Shown: piece by piece, positions 6,080-15,134 of the stretch
Layout of the letters: every line of letters begins with the position of its first letter
How positions within the stretch are numbered: the first letter of the stretch is position 1
IMG/VR virus record: IMGVR_UViG_3300042452_000984
Coordinates: 18,632 to 82,631 of that record
DNA: 64,000 nt
Origin: a virus
Direction: 5' to 3' (one strand)
Program-made: the position numbers and the translations under genes
The notes under the pieces: model-generated
Database searches by the model: none
Told to the model about the DNA's origin: nothing
What the model saw: only the letters and a program-made list of their open reading frames with translations

Positions 6080-9000
6080 ATGGTTCTTCCTCTGGAGGCT
6101 ATCCTGTCCAAGTCAGCCGATATGGTTGTGGGCGGGGTAGCCTCCAATTTTTTTAGAGATCTTGACGGCGATGCCATTTGCCCGGACGCGATTCAACGCG
6201 CTATTCCTGGCTTCATGGCAACCCGTGGCCCGGACGGGCTAAAGGGTGGCCCCATTCGCCTGCACCATGGTTTTTGGGAGCGATTTCTAAAGCAGTCCAT
6301 CTCTGCCCTTAATATTCCCTACGACCAGCAAGTGGGGCTACTTGCCGCGATCGCGCTCCCCCTGGGCCGGGTGACTGAGATGAGCGTTGATAGCGATGGC
6401 ACTACGCGTTGGCGGGGTGTTCTATCTGGCGCTAACCCCATCGCCCGGGTGGTGTGGAATATGCTCAAAGAGGGCATGGTTCACCTTGGCGTTAGCGTTG
6501 GCGGCAAGATCAACGGTGTACGCCCCGGTAGAGATGCGATCGGGCGGACCTGTAACCTAATTACCGACGTGCGGCTCGATGAGCTCAGCATCACTGACAA
6601 CCCAGCCAATCGATTAATTGAGTCCGAGACCCCCGACAATGGCGCGTACATTACCGCGCTTGCTAAATCTGTGGGTAATACCATGCTCGCTCAGAAACAA
6701 CAGCCTTACATCTACCTGAATGGCATCGCCTATACCGCTCACCCTAGCGAGGAACATGGCATTGTCCTACGCAAGGCAGGACGGCGGCGGGCACCCTCCC
6801 CGGGCCAGCTAGGCTTGTTTGGTGGGCACAATGAGGGCGATACCAAGGTAGAGGACGGTGTTACCTATCGGCTAAATAGCAATAGCCGGTGGGAGCGGAT
6901 GGATAAACCCAAGGCCAGCGGTAAGCCGTCTGGCGGGAAGAAGAAGGCGGAAAAGCCTGCGATCGTCCCGGTGGTGGAGGCGGAGAAACGAGCAGAGACA
7001 CCAGCAAAGGCAAAAGCGGCTAAGCCGAAGGCAAGACGACAAAAGGAGCCAAAACCATATCTAGAAGATCAAAGCCCTTCATTATTGGCGGCAGAGCTAG
7101 ACAAAATTAAGAATTTTCTGGCATTGGCTGATGCTGGACTTGTAAGCATAACTCCCAGAAAGCGCAAGCAAACCGAGGCTTACCTGAAGCAGGTCAAAGA
7201 CGCACTTTTTGAAATAACCAAGCCTGACGACGACGCGCCAAGCATGTCTGACAACGATCTCCTGCAGGAGCTAGGCGTAGCAGGCATGTCTGACGACGAC
7301 CTTATGCGAGAGCTAGGCGTTGAACCCGCCGCCCAGAACCCCGAACCCACCGTTGGCGAAATGCTGGAACAGCAGCAAGCGGAGATAGCTGAGTCGAAAC
7401 CAGTTATCTCAGGCAGGCAATTTGTCGAAGAGTTTATTTCCGCCTGGAATGACACCCATGGTTCAGAGTGGAACCGCGATGCTGCGGGGTACACAAAGGC
7501 CAAAATATGGGACAAAAAAGACGGGGAGATCCGGGTTTACTTTGGCTCCGTTAAGCAGCCATTGGTTTTCAGAAAGCAAGATAATGGCGAATACGTCGCC
7601 GCTGTAACCCCTGGTAAGTATGGACTTGACGAACAAATCGCCCCTATCCTTGACGATCTAAATTCACGGTTTTCTACCAAGCCTGAAAGCACTAAGGCTG
7701 ACCAAGGCTCTGCCGGAACCCAGCAACGAGTATTGATGCAAGAAGACGAAGACGGCGTTGTTGCACCTGCAGGACAACACGAACGTGGCGTCCATATCGT
7801 GCGGGAATGGTACGAGTCAGAACCATCTCCCAAGCCCACCGTTGGCGAAATGCTGGAACAGCAGCAAGCCGCGATCGCGGATGAGCCTATGCCTGAGAGT
7901 GAGGCGATGGAGGGGGCGGAGGATGGTGCGGCACCCACATGGGAAGACGTGCCTCAACTTTTTGAAAGCGGTGACTACGAAAAAATCCCTCAAGCCCTAG
8001 GAGTAGATCCTAGATATGGGCTGTCCCCGAGTCAGGCGTCTAGGTTTCTAAACATCCTTGGAATAAAAGAAGCTAAAGCCAAAAAGATTCTTGGGCAGGG
8101 CTACCTAGAGCAAGAGCGAAAAGAATACCCAAGCATTCAACCCGATCCCGATCCTAAACGCTACTACGATCTTGATAAGCTCGTTGACGCCATTAACGAG
8201 GCAAAGGCGTTTAAGGGAGTCAAGGCGCTGCAAAAACCTAAGGCAGAGCGCCCTAAGCGCGAACTAAAAGAAGAAGAGCTTACGCTAACGGATAATGACT
8301 GGAAGAGGCTAGCCAAGCTAAAAGGCGCCATGCCTTTCTCACCAAATTTTCTAGGTGATGGAGTTGGTGCGGAAACCTACTATTGGGTGCCAAATCATGC
8401 AATAAAAGACGCCGAATACCTAAAAAGAAAGTTAGGTTTTTATATAAAGCGCGATTTTAGCTGGAACAGAATAGAAGGCGCCAACTTTGTTATGCGGGAA
8501 GACGTCATTGATAATGTACTTGGCTACATTATTAAACCTAAATCCGAGCCCGCCGCCCAGGACCCCGAACCCACTCTCACCAAATCTCTCACCCCCTCAC
8601 TCCCCATGACTATCGATAACTTCCTCCGCAAAGCCCTGGGTAATCCTGGGCGTGAGTTTGGTTCTGGCTCATGGCGGGATACGGGCATCCCGGCGATGGG
8701 CCGTAAAGTTGACGCCAAAAGCCCGCAGCCCAAGGGCGGCAAAAAGGTACAAATGGATGAGTCCGGTAGTGCCCATGCCGGTAAGGGTATCGGTGGCAAA
8801 CAACCCAAGGCCCATCGCCCCTACTCTTCCGGCGGCATGCCCCCCACCGATGTATTTGGTATCACCATCACCCAACTAACCCGCAACTTGGCCAAAGCCT
8901 GCTACATGGACAAAGATGCCTGGGGTAGCCCGGAGACCGTTTCTTTCTTGACCGACAGCGCCAGGGCGATCGCGGGCATGACTGACACCCCGACCGACCC

Positions 9001-9244
9001 GATGGTGAACTTTGTCCGGTTTTTGCAATACTGCACCCGTTTCGCCCAAGAATTGCCGTTTATGAACGACTACCAGGCGGCGGGGACGGTGAAGGCGATG
9101 AATGCCGACCTAACCAAAGCGCTGGACGAATTCGTAGAGAAGATGCCTGAGGAGCTAAAGGGAAAACCTTTGCGCCCTGCCGGTTCACCCGGCGTTGTGG
9201 GCATCGACGTTCAGTTTCCCCAACAGTACGTTATTTACTCCTAG
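6080..9244 (+). CDS. Prohead protease with long multi-module C-terminal extension, 1054 aa
   Basis: Residues 1-200 look like a capsid maturation protease of the HK97/XkdF type: GVASNFFRDLDGD, a conserved LHH, GVSVGGK at about 139-145, and the closing LDELSITDNPAN. These enzymes cleave scaffold and capsid during maturation. The usual length is 200-300 aa; here about 850 more residues follow. They include a GIVLRKAGRR...SPGQLGLF segment (about 225-247; QLGLF at 243-247), a Lys/Ala-rich linker, two copies of PTVGEMLEQQQA, a compact middle domain and a 200-aa C-terminal domain after a Ser/Gly-rich linker. The extension may be scaffold or an ejected internal protein. No clear Shine-Dalgarno precedes ATG 6080. 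Confidence 0.75.
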   Translation: MVLPLEAILSKSADMVVGGVASNFFRDLDGDAICPDAIQRAIPGFMATRGPDGLKGGPIRLHHGFWERFLKQSISALNIPYDQQVGLLAAIALPLGRVTEMSVDSDGTTRWRGVLSGANPIARVVWNMLKEGMVHLGVSVGGKINGVRPGRDAIGRTCNLITDVRLDELSITDNPANRLIESETPDNGAYITALAKSVGNTMLAQKQQPYIYLNGIAYTAHPSEEHGIVLRKAGRRRAPSPGQLGLFGGHNEGDTKVEDGVTYRLNSNSRWERMDKPKASGKPSGGKKKAEKPAIVPVVEAEKRAETPAKAKAAKPKARRQKEPKPYLEDQSPSLLAAELDKIKNFLALADAGLVSITPRKRKQTEAYLKQVKDALFEITKPDDDAPSMSDNDLLQELGVAGMSDDDLMRELGVEPAAQNPEPTVGEMLEQQQAEIAESKPVISGRQFVEEFISAWNDTHGSEWNRDAAGYTKAKIWDKKDGEIRVYFGSVKQPLVFRKQDNGEYVAAVTPGKYGLDEQIAPILDDLNSRFSTKPESTKADQGSAGTQQRVLMQEDEDGVVAPAGQHERGVHIVREWYESEPSPKPTVGEMLEQQQAAIADEPMPESEAMEGAEDGAAPTWEDVPQLFESGDYEKIPQALGVDPRYGLSPSQASRFLNILGIKEAKAKKILGQGYLEQERKEYPSIQPDPDPKRYYDLDKLVDAINEAKAFKGVKALQKPKAERPKRELKEEELTLTDNDWKRLAKLKGAMPFSPNFLGDGVGAETYYWVPNHAIKDAEYLKRKLGFYIKRDFSWNRIEGANFVMREDVIDNVLGYIIKPKSEPAAQDPEPTLTKSLTPSLPMTIDNFLRKALGNPGREFGSGSWRDTGIPAMGRKVDAKSPQPKGGKKVQMDESGSAHAGKGIGGKQPKAHRPYSSGGMPPTDVFGITITQLTRNLAKACYMDKDAWGSPETVSFLTDSARAIAGMTDTPTDPMVNFVRFLQYCTRFAQELPFMNDYQAAGTVKAMNADLTKALDEFVEKMPEELKGKPLRPAGSPGVVGIDVQFPQQYVIYS
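7349..7872 (+). repeat. Direct repeat inside the protease gene
   Basis: A block of about 35 bp encoding PTVGEMLEQQQA occurs at about 7349-7381 and again at about 7838-7870. The preceding Pro/Glu-rich linker (PAAQ..PEPT) also recurs near 8549. Repeated linkers around distinct domains suggest growth by module duplication or recombination. Confidence 0.7.
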
Positions 9245-9259
9245 CTAGGTAACTAGAAA

Positions 9260-10084
9260 ATGGACCCACAAACCCTACAAGCCTTGATGGGAGTATTCCA
9301 ACAAGGCTTACAAATTCTGCAATCTGCCCAGGCGGGTGCCGGCGCGCCCCCTACCGCTGGTGCCCCCGCCGCCAATGGTGCCCCCGCCGCCAATGGTGCG
9401 CCACCCATGGCCGCCGGTGCCCCTCCCGCCATGGACCCCGACGACGAGGACATGGAAGAGGATGACGAGGACATGGATGCCCCCGATGCCATGGATGCTG
9501 ATGATGACGAAGACGACATGGACGACAGCGGCATGGGTGGTTCCTCCCTGCACGATCGCGTCAGTCAGCTAGAAAACCACACCGGCCTTAAGAAAAGCGC
9601 CCGGGGTGGCTCCTTACTTGATGCCGTCGCTGCCCTCGAAGAAACTATCCTTGGCACCGAATACGAAGGTCCCCTAGTAGATCGCGTCAACCAATTAGAG
9701 AAAGCGGCAGGTATCAGCCAACGCGCCCAGGACCAAGCACCGGACGAAATCCCGCTAGAAAACTTGATCAAAAGCGCGATCGAATCCGGCATCCAACAAG
9801 CCATGGCAACCCGTGACCCGGAGGCCAACGAAGACCCGGACGCTATCCCCGACCTACGCCAGATGCGCAAAGCAGCCAAGGGCCAGCGTTATGGCAGTCG
9901 TAAGGGCGTCGCTGGCGCGATCGTCAGTGATGAGGACCTGGTAAAGAGTGCTGCCAGCCTTGGCTGGGACGGCGATGACCTGGACCGCCCCGTGTCCTTC
10001 GGTGATGCGCTGTTGCTGCAATACCATTCACAACAAGCGGGTGAGCCACTGCCATTTTCAGCCGATGAGGCTGACGACGATTAA
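9260..10084 (+). CDS. Capsid scaffold-like acidic protein, 274 aa
   Basis: Located directly between protease and major capsid protein, where scaffold genes lie. It has a helical N-terminus, an Ala/Pro/Gly-rich linker (residues 25-60), a very acidic Asp/Glu/Met tract (60-95), then predicted helical or coiled segments with two similar DRV.QLE motifs, and a basic KGQRYGSRKG patch near 210. Highly charged helical proteins of this kind drive procapsid assembly and are then cleaved. No sequence-level family hit is claimed; the call rests on position and composition. Confidence 0.65.
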   Translation: MDPQTLQALMGVFQQGLQILQSAQAGAGAPPTAGAPAANGAPAANGAPPMAAGAPPAMDPDDEDMEEDDEDMDAPDAMDADDDEDDMDDSGMGGSSLHDRVSQLENHTGLKKSARGGSLLDAVAALEETILGTEYEGPLVDRVNQLEKAAGISQRAQDQAPDEIPLENLIKSAIESGIQQAMATRDPEANEDPDAIPDLRQMRKAAKGQRYGSRKGVAGAIVSDEDLVKSAASLGWDGDDLDRPVSFGDALLLQYHSQQAGEPLPFSADEADDD

Positions 10085-10112
10085 TTTAGCTACGACATAA
10101 GGACCCCAAACC

Positions 10113-11102
10113 ATGACAAACGCTGCGCTTACCCGTCGGGCGCTACTGAAATCGCTAGGCATTAGCGATGGCGGTGGTGCCGAGGTTACCCTCCAAACCA
10201 CGATCGCCTCCGAGGTGATCCCCCTGATCCGGCAACAATGCTTCATGCGGCAGATCGCTGACCGCAGCAAGAGCCTGATCAATATGACCAAGCCCAAGAT
10301 CCGCATCCCCAAGCTGGTACGCGCCCAAGGTGCCTACAGCGTCAAAGCGGGCCAACCGGCGCCGGAATTTAAGGCACGACTCGACAGCATCGACCTAGTG
10401 CCCGAGAAGCTGATGACCTGGCTACCCGTGGACCAGGAAGTATTCGAGGACAGCACTATTCGAGATATTGAAGGGATGCTCAAAGAGGAAATGGCACGGG
10501 AATTTGCCCAGGCGGAAGAACTTGCCTTCCTGCTAGGGGATACCACCGTCGACCATGGCCCCGGCGACCCTAAGAATGTTTTTAATGGGTTATTCGCCCA
10601 AGCTGGAGCAACGCCCTACACCTACGACGCCTCCCTTGACACCAGCGCTAACGCTGTTGAGGCCGGTACTGTCACCAGCAACCTGGTACGCGCCATGCGC
10701 TACCTAGGCATCTACGGACGCAATAAGCGCGACGTAGTGGTGATGGTGGGCCTAGCCTGGGAGGAAGCCCTCCTGCGTAACCGTAGCTTCCAAACCATGA
10801 GCAGCTACGCCTATGGCTCTGGCGCTGGTATCTTCACCGGTGAGATCGGACGCCTAGCCGGTGCCCCGGTCATTGCTACCACCTTCCTGGATGCGCAACC
10901 CGGTGAAACCTACGGAAAAGCCCTGGTAATGAACCAATCAGCCTTTGCTATTGGGGACTGGCAGCGATTTAACATCAGGGTATACAACGAGATCCTGAGC
11001 CAGACAGACCAAACTGCAATCAGGGCAAGGGAACGTTTAGCCTTTACCGTTCGCTACCCTGAAGCTATTGTTGAAATTCTCAACGTTCCGTCTCAACCGT
11101 AG
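10113..11102 (+). CDS. Major capsid protein (HK97 fold)
   Basis: 329 aa, the usual size for an HK97-type shell protein without long delta domain. The N-terminal helix is followed by the E-loop-like region IRIPKLVRAQGAYSV..GQ, then the spine-helix region (DIEGMLKEEMAREFAQAEE) and a P-domain ending in RVYNE and ARERLAFTVRYPEA, typical of the ...F.R.D....p.A... C-terminus of this family. ATG 10113 is 11 nt after a GGA-containing leader. It assembles the icosahedral head with the scaffold upstream. Confidence 0.88.
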   Translation: MTNAALTRRALLKSLGISDGGGAEVTLQTTIASEVIPLIRQQCFMRQIADRSKSLINMTKPKIRIPKLVRAQGAYSVKAGQPAPEFKARLDSIDLVPEKLMTWLPVDQEVFEDSTIRDIEGMLKEEMAREFAQAEELAFLLGDTTVDHGPGDPKNVFNGLFAQAGATPYTYDASLDTSANAVEAGTVTSNLVRAMRYLGIYGRNKRDVVVMVGLAWEEALLRNRSFQTMSSYAYGSGAGIFTGEIGRLAGAPVIATTFLDAQPGETYGKALVMNQSAFAIGDWQRFNIRVYNEILSQTDQTAIRARERLAFTVRYPEAIVEILNVPSQP

Positions 11103-11104
11103 TC

Positions 11105-11608
11105 ATGAAACAGTTAACCCTACATAGCGATCGCTTCCCTGGGCTAGGCGCACCGGTTCCACAGGTGCCGGGCGGCAAGCCTGGGGAGAAGGGTTCATTC
11201 ACCTTTGCGGTGGATGTGCCCTACGAGGTAAGCGATGACACCGCCGCCGCGATCGCTGCCTTGCTTGAGTCCTTCGAGCCGCGCATCCAACGCCATTTCC
11301 GCCTATCGCTGGTGGACCTGAGTACGGATGCGGTAGCGATCGCCGCCCCGGTTGAGCCGGAGGCAACACCAGAACCGGTGGCAGAACCCTTTGTCCTATC
11401 TACCGATGACCTGGAGTTAATCCAGGTGGAGGTAGAAAAGTTGAAGGGACTAACGATCGCCCAATCGACGCCCATCGTTGAAAATACGGCTCTCAATGAA
11501 ACCTTGCCGGTTGAACTGCGCCGCGCCTACCTACAGGCGGTAATCGACGCGGATACAAGCAAGGGTGTTGAAAAAAAGGCACAGGAACTCCTTAGCATCC
11601 TTAGCTAA
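11105..11608 (+). CDS. Hypothetical virion-region protein, 167 aa
   Basis: Starts three bases after the capsid stop and ends overlapping the next ATG (TAATG). The N-terminal half is beta-like, then a Pro/Glu/Ala linker (about 78-93) leads to a small helical C-terminal domain with charged residues. This bipartite form suits a head decoration or completion protein, but I do not recognise a family. Confidence 0.65.
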   Translation: MKQLTLHSDRFPGLGAPVPQVPGGKPGEKGSFTFAVDVPYEVSDDTAAAIAALLESFEPRIQRHFRLSLVDLSTDAVAIAAPVEPEATPEPVAEPFVLSTDDLELIQVEVEKLKGLTIAQSTPIVENTALNETLPVELRRAYLQAVIDADTSKGVEKKAQELLSILS

Positions 11609-12945
11609 TGCCTGTCACCTATGGCACCTCGTTCGAGTATCCCTGGTTGGATAATTGGCCCATTGACATACAGTTGTGGGCCAACTCCAACCGGGGACCG
11701 GGCGATGAACTCGACCTAACACCGGCTACTATTACCGTCCTGGGGGTAAGTGTCCCCAGGGCATTGACGGTACGCTGGCGGGATGGCAACAATGCGATCG
11801 CGGTCAGTAGCACGACGGTAATTAGCATCCGCCATGCCAAACGGGGCGTGGTGCGGGTGGTGCCAGACCAAAGCATCTGGGACAAGATCAAACTTGACCA
11901 GGGCTATACGCTGGAGGTAATCGCCTATGGCACCCTTCAGCATAGTGAACCCTTCACCACCGCTACGCCGCCCAAGGCGACTAGCTACTGTGTCAACGGT
12001 GCTCTAGTCTATGCCGCCCCTAGGGAGGTGCTAGAGGTGCTAGGAAGCGTCCCTGGCGCATCGGTTCAGATTGCCGTCCCCCTGGTGGGGCTGGACTGGG
12101 AACTAAATGCCCTAGGTTACTGGGAGGCGGAACTAGCCGACGACCAGGTGTTGTATGGGCTATGGGTGGATGACCAACACGCTGCCCAGGTGGATTACAA
12201 AGACTTGGCTACCCGCTACGAACGGAGCTGGGCCAGGGTAGGCAGCACCCTTTACTACAACGGCCCGGAGAACCTAACGACAACCTACGTGGAAACCGCC
12301 TATAGCCGCTATGTACTGCGATGCCTGGAGGAAGCGACGGCTGAAGCAGAGCGCCGCACCGGTAGACGGTTTGCCAAATGGCGATACATCCGTCAGGCGT
12401 ACAATGGCCTTAGCCGTCAGCGACAGGTCCACCTGCGCGAACGTCCTTTGGTTATTGATGAATTTTTTAGGATAGATGCCCTCAGCTATAGCCGCACCCT
12501 ATTTAGGCGCTATACCGAAAAGGACTTTAACCCGCTCAATATTCGCAGCAGCGGCGCCCAATTGCTCCACGGCGACGCCGAGACCGGTGTAGTCACCATC
12601 AACCAAAATATTTGGGACTATTGGGACTGGGGCTATGCCGTTGGCGCTGATATTGGCATTGGTACGTTTGCTACCCTACCGCCCGGTATGAACAACGTAG
12701 AACTTACCTACACCGCCGGGTGGGACAAGATCCCCACCGACATTGCTGAGGCGATCGCCAACATGGCCGCCGTCCGGCAAGCAATTTTCTGGCAACAAGC
12801 GCTCACCCAGGGGATGCAGGCGCTTTCGATTGGTTGTGTGAATTTGAACTTTGGACAACTGTTCACCCAGTTTTCACCAAGCTGGCAACTATCGGCCAAC
12901 TTGATACTAGATAGCTACGCTCGACTTGACCTAGACATTTTGTAA
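11608..12945 (+). CDS. Head-tail connector (adaptor) protein with N-terminal beta domains, 445 aa
   Basis: The C-terminal half (from about 200) resembles head-tail adaptor proteins of the gp6/gp15 type: helical bundle with EEATAEAERRTGRRF, a central strand region, and the signature VELTYTAGWDKIPTDIAEAIANMA, where a run of ordered helices follows a (Y)TAG(W/Y)...P motif. The first 200 residues look like two beta-sandwich domains, unusual for the family, and may decorate the neck. ATG 11608 overlaps the previous stop. Confidence 0.65.
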   Translation: MPVTYGTSFEYPWLDNWPIDIQLWANSNRGPGDELDLTPATITVLGVSVPRALTVRWRDGNNAIAVSSTTVISIRHAKRGVVRVVPDQSIWDKIKLDQGYTLEVIAYGTLQHSEPFTTATPPKATSYCVNGALVYAAPREVLEVLGSVPGASVQIAVPLVGLDWELNALGYWEAELADDQVLYGLWVDDQHAAQVDYKDLATRYERSWARVGSTLYYNGPENLTTTYVETAYSRYVLRCLEEATAEAERRTGRRFAKWRYIRQAYNGLSRQRQVHLRERPLVIDEFFRIDALSYSRTLFRRYTEKDFNPLNIRSSGAQLLHGDAETGVVTINQNIWDYWDWGYAVGADIGIGTFATLPPGMNNVELTYTAGWDKIPTDIAEAIANMAAVRQAIFWQQALTQGMQALSIGCVNLNFGQLFTQFSPSWQLSANLILDSYARLDLDIL

Positions 12946-12955
12946 GGAAACGACC

Positions 12956-13774
12956 ATGCCTCTCAATCCCCAAACCTCCCCCTTTCCCCCCATCTCTCAG
13001 CCCGAGCAAGGCTGGGAGCATAGCCTACGCAAAAGCCTGGAATACCTACAACCCGGTGAAGGCATCCGCGCCGGGCTAGAGCTAGGCTTGCCGCTCAGTA
13101 GCGGTGCGGTAACGACCGGGCTCACCCCTACCCTTACCTCTGGCGTGATCGTCGAGGGCGACAAGATCATTGGCCCCTACGGCCCCAAGGTGACCGCTGC
13201 GGCTGCCAAAAACCTGAGCAACAAAAATATCTACTTCGGGCTCCAAGGGCTCACCTACGGCGATACCAACAACGCCGCGCCCCTAGTCAGCGATGTGCTA
13301 ATCGGTAGCCTTTCTACCGACAATGAAGCCACCGCCTCAATCCTGCACATTGGCCAGCAGTACAACTATGGCGCCTGTCGCTTTGGCGTGCGGGGTGTCG
13401 TTAACCTAGCCAAATGCGCCAAGGGTTCAGACGTTACCTTTTTCACCTGGAGCGTCCCTGCTATCGGGCTTAAGAATGTACGGCTGACCTATGCCCATGC
13501 CCGAGTCGCGATCGCGGCTACCGCTGGCAATACTACAGGCGACGACTTTCTGTTGAAGGTGAAGCAAGGCGCCGCTAGCGCTGAAACTTTGGTGACCATT
13601 GCTGCCGCTTCCTTGGTAACCGCTGGCACCGTCGTTCGAGATGTGGCTGCTAGTGCTGACGCCCTGTCCTGGTACGATGTACCTTCTCTGACCTTCCAGT
13701 ACAACCAGACCGACACCTCCACCGTGATCGCCGGTGGGGCTATCGAGGTGATGGCTATCCTGGAAATGTTCTAG
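12956..13774 (+). CDS. Hypothetical structural protein, 272 aa
   Basis: The body from about residue 50 is rich in Gly, Ala, Thr and Val with the rhythm of beta-sandwich virion proteins (for example, a jelly-roll carbohydrate or head-decoration fold). The N-terminal 45 residues are Pro-rich and look like a tether. AAGGAAACG precedes ATG 12956. It sits among neck genes; a decoration or collar role is plausible, not shown. Confidence 0.6.
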   Translation: MPLNPQTSPFPPISQPEQGWEHSLRKSLEYLQPGEGIRAGLELGLPLSSGAVTTGLTPTLTSGVIVEGDKIIGPYGPKVTAAAAKNLSNKNIYFGLQGLTYGDTNNAAPLVSDVLIGSLSTDNEATASILHIGQQYNYGACRFGVRGVVNLAKCAKGSDVTFFTWSVPAIGLKNVRLTYAHARVAIAATAGNTTGDDFLLKVKQGAASAETLVTIAAASLVTAGTVVRDVAASADALSWYDVPSLTFQYNQTDTSTVIAGGAIEVMAILEMF

Positions 13775-13776
13775 TC

Positions 13777-14286
13777 ATGCAGCCTAGCCTCGGTTTTACA
13801 GAGACACCGCAAGGCATCTTCATTCGCCAGGCGATCGCCGCGATCGCGTCCAATCCAATGGTTGGCACCACTGTCTACCATTGGAAGGCGGTGGAGGCCA
13901 AGCAGGCGACCTACAACGAGGCTGGGCAGCCTGACTATTTAGCGCCTGCAAGCGGGTTGTTTGACTCCGGCATCGACTACCGGCCCAACCCAAACAACCC
14001 ACTGAAGGGCATTTTCTGCAGGCCCAAACAAACGCCATTCCAGGACAAGGGCGGCATCTACTACCAGGGCGAGGCAAGCCTTTACCTGGCGCAAGATCCG
14101 GGTGAGGTATTTGTGGTGGTCAACGATCGCCCAAAGCGTCAGGACCGATTTCAGATAGCAGGCGGCATCTATTACGCCACCGCGCCGGTGATGCCGTGCC
14201 AGATGGGTGATACCGTTGCCGCCTTTCAAGTTTTTCTATCCCGCGAACGGTTTGGAGTAAAAGAAGATGGGTTATCGCGTTATTGA
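13777..14286 (+). CDS. Putative head-closure / neck protein, 169 aa
   Basis: Predominantly beta-like, with DRFQIAGGIYYATAPVMPCQMGD in the last third (quoted here only in part by position, residues 123-144), which resembles the beta-barrel core of head-tail stopper proteins. It overlaps the next gene by 20 nt and stands where stopper genes usually sit. Family assignment is weak. Confidence 0.5.
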   Translation: MQPSLGFTETPQGIFIRQAIAAIASNPMVGTTVYHWKAVEAKQATYNEAGQPDYLAPASGLFDSGIDYRPNPNNPLKGIFCRPKQTPFQDKGGIYYQGEASLYLAQDPGEVFVVVNDRPKRQDRFQIAGGIYYATAPVMPCQMGDTVAAFQVFLSRERFGVKEDGLSRY

Positions 14287-14473
14287 TACCACCGGCGAGA
14301 TTAAGCAAGGTTCCATCTACCTACCGGTAGCTAAGCTGGTAGCGATCGGGGAGCCGGTGGTGGGTGTGCAGGTAGTCGCCCTCCAGGAGGAGTTAAGCGC
14401 TATCTATGGCGATCGCTTCAAGGTAGAAGAAATCACCGCCCCCAAGCCCGCTAAGGAAGCCGCAGCTAAATAA
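14267..14473 (+). CDS. Hypothetical small protein, 68 aa
   Basis: ATG 14267 lies 20 nt inside the previous gene, with a GGAGTAAAAGA leader giving GGAG at good spacing, and TAATG couples it to the next gene. Beta-rich body with a Lys/Ala/Pro tail. No family recognised. Confidence 0.65.
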   Translation: MGYRVIDTTGEIKQGSIYLPVAKLVAIGEPVVGVQVVALQEELSAIYGDRFKVEEITAPKPAKEAAAK

Positions 14474-15066
14474 TGGCTTACCGCTATGCCATCAACCTGA
14501 AGTCTGGCCAGTTTGGGCTGGGCCAGGTGAAGGAGCTGATCCCTGAGATCGCCAAGGTAGCGATCCAGGATGCCTCCGACCTAATTACCACCTACGGCAA
14601 AGAGCACCTAAGCGGGGTGCCCTTCAGCAGCCGTACTGGCGGCCATGTCATTCAAAAACGCACCGGACGCGGTGCCGCTAGCGTCCAGGCGGAGTATCCC
14701 TACGGTTCTCCCTTTCGCTCTCGCATCTATGCCTCTGCGATGACCCGCTACGCGGACAACCCGGAGGAATGGAACTACCTTGCCATCCTGGAGACAGGCC
14801 GGGGTGAGGTGCGCCCTAAGTACACCCCTAGCGCTAAGGCTGGCTATGCGTCCAAAGCACGACTTACGATCCCAGGCGGCAATCATCAGCTTGTCAATGG
14901 CGAGAACGGCTTTAGGGGCATTAGTGGCCGTTATTTCTTTGCCAAGACGTTACCGCCAATGGCTGGTAAGTACTGGTTCGAGTCAGCCGTCAACCGGGCG
15001 GACCCGGAAATCCAACAGGCGATCGCGGCGGCGGTTCAAGACGTTCTAAAGGAGCATGGCTTCTGA
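14473..15066 (+). CDS. Tail completion / HK97 gp10-like neck protein, 197 aa
   Basis: A helix of about 40 residues near the N-terminus, then a segment with GVPFSSRTGGH and RGAASVQAEYPYGSPFRSRIYA, a WNYLAILETGRGE stretch, GRYFFAKTLPPMAGKYWFESAV near the end and a C-terminal helix. This is the arrangement of HK97 gp10-like (tail-component) proteins: G-x-L-x-S...EFG...P-x-x-PF...A. They join the tail end to the neck. Overlaps at both ends support the start. Confidence 0.6.
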   Translation: MAYRYAINLKSGQFGLGQVKELIPEIAKVAIQDASDLITTYGKEHLSGVPFSSRTGGHVIQKRTGRGAASVQAEYPYGSPFRSRIYASAMTRYADNPEEWNYLAILETGRGEVRPKYTPSAKAGYASKARLTIPGGNHQLVNGENGFRGISGRYFFAKTLPPMAGKYWFESAVNRADPEIQQAIAAAVQDVLKEHGF

Positions 15067-15134
15067 TGCTATGGTTTATCGCGATCGCCGCTTTCTTGAT
15101 CATTCTCCTCTTCGAGATTGCCATCAATGGATAG
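15066..15134 (+). CDS. Tiny single-span membrane peptide, 22 aa
   Basis: ATG 15066 overlaps the previous stop (TGATG) and the frame ends at TAG 15132-15134, inside the next gene. The peptide is one hydrophobic stretch, Met-Leu-Trp-Phe then Ile/Ala/Leu/Phe, with a single Glu near the end. It has the size and hydropathy of a single transmembrane helix. Could be a real leaderless-size membrane peptide or only a coupling ORF that delivers ribosomes to the next gene. Confidence 0.4.
   Translation: MLWFIAIAAFLIILLFEIAING

Noticed and set aside
9253-9534. Antisense frames opposite the acidic scaffold tract
   Set aside because: Ser/Met or Gly/Val repeats simply mirror the Asp-rich tract on the coding strand.
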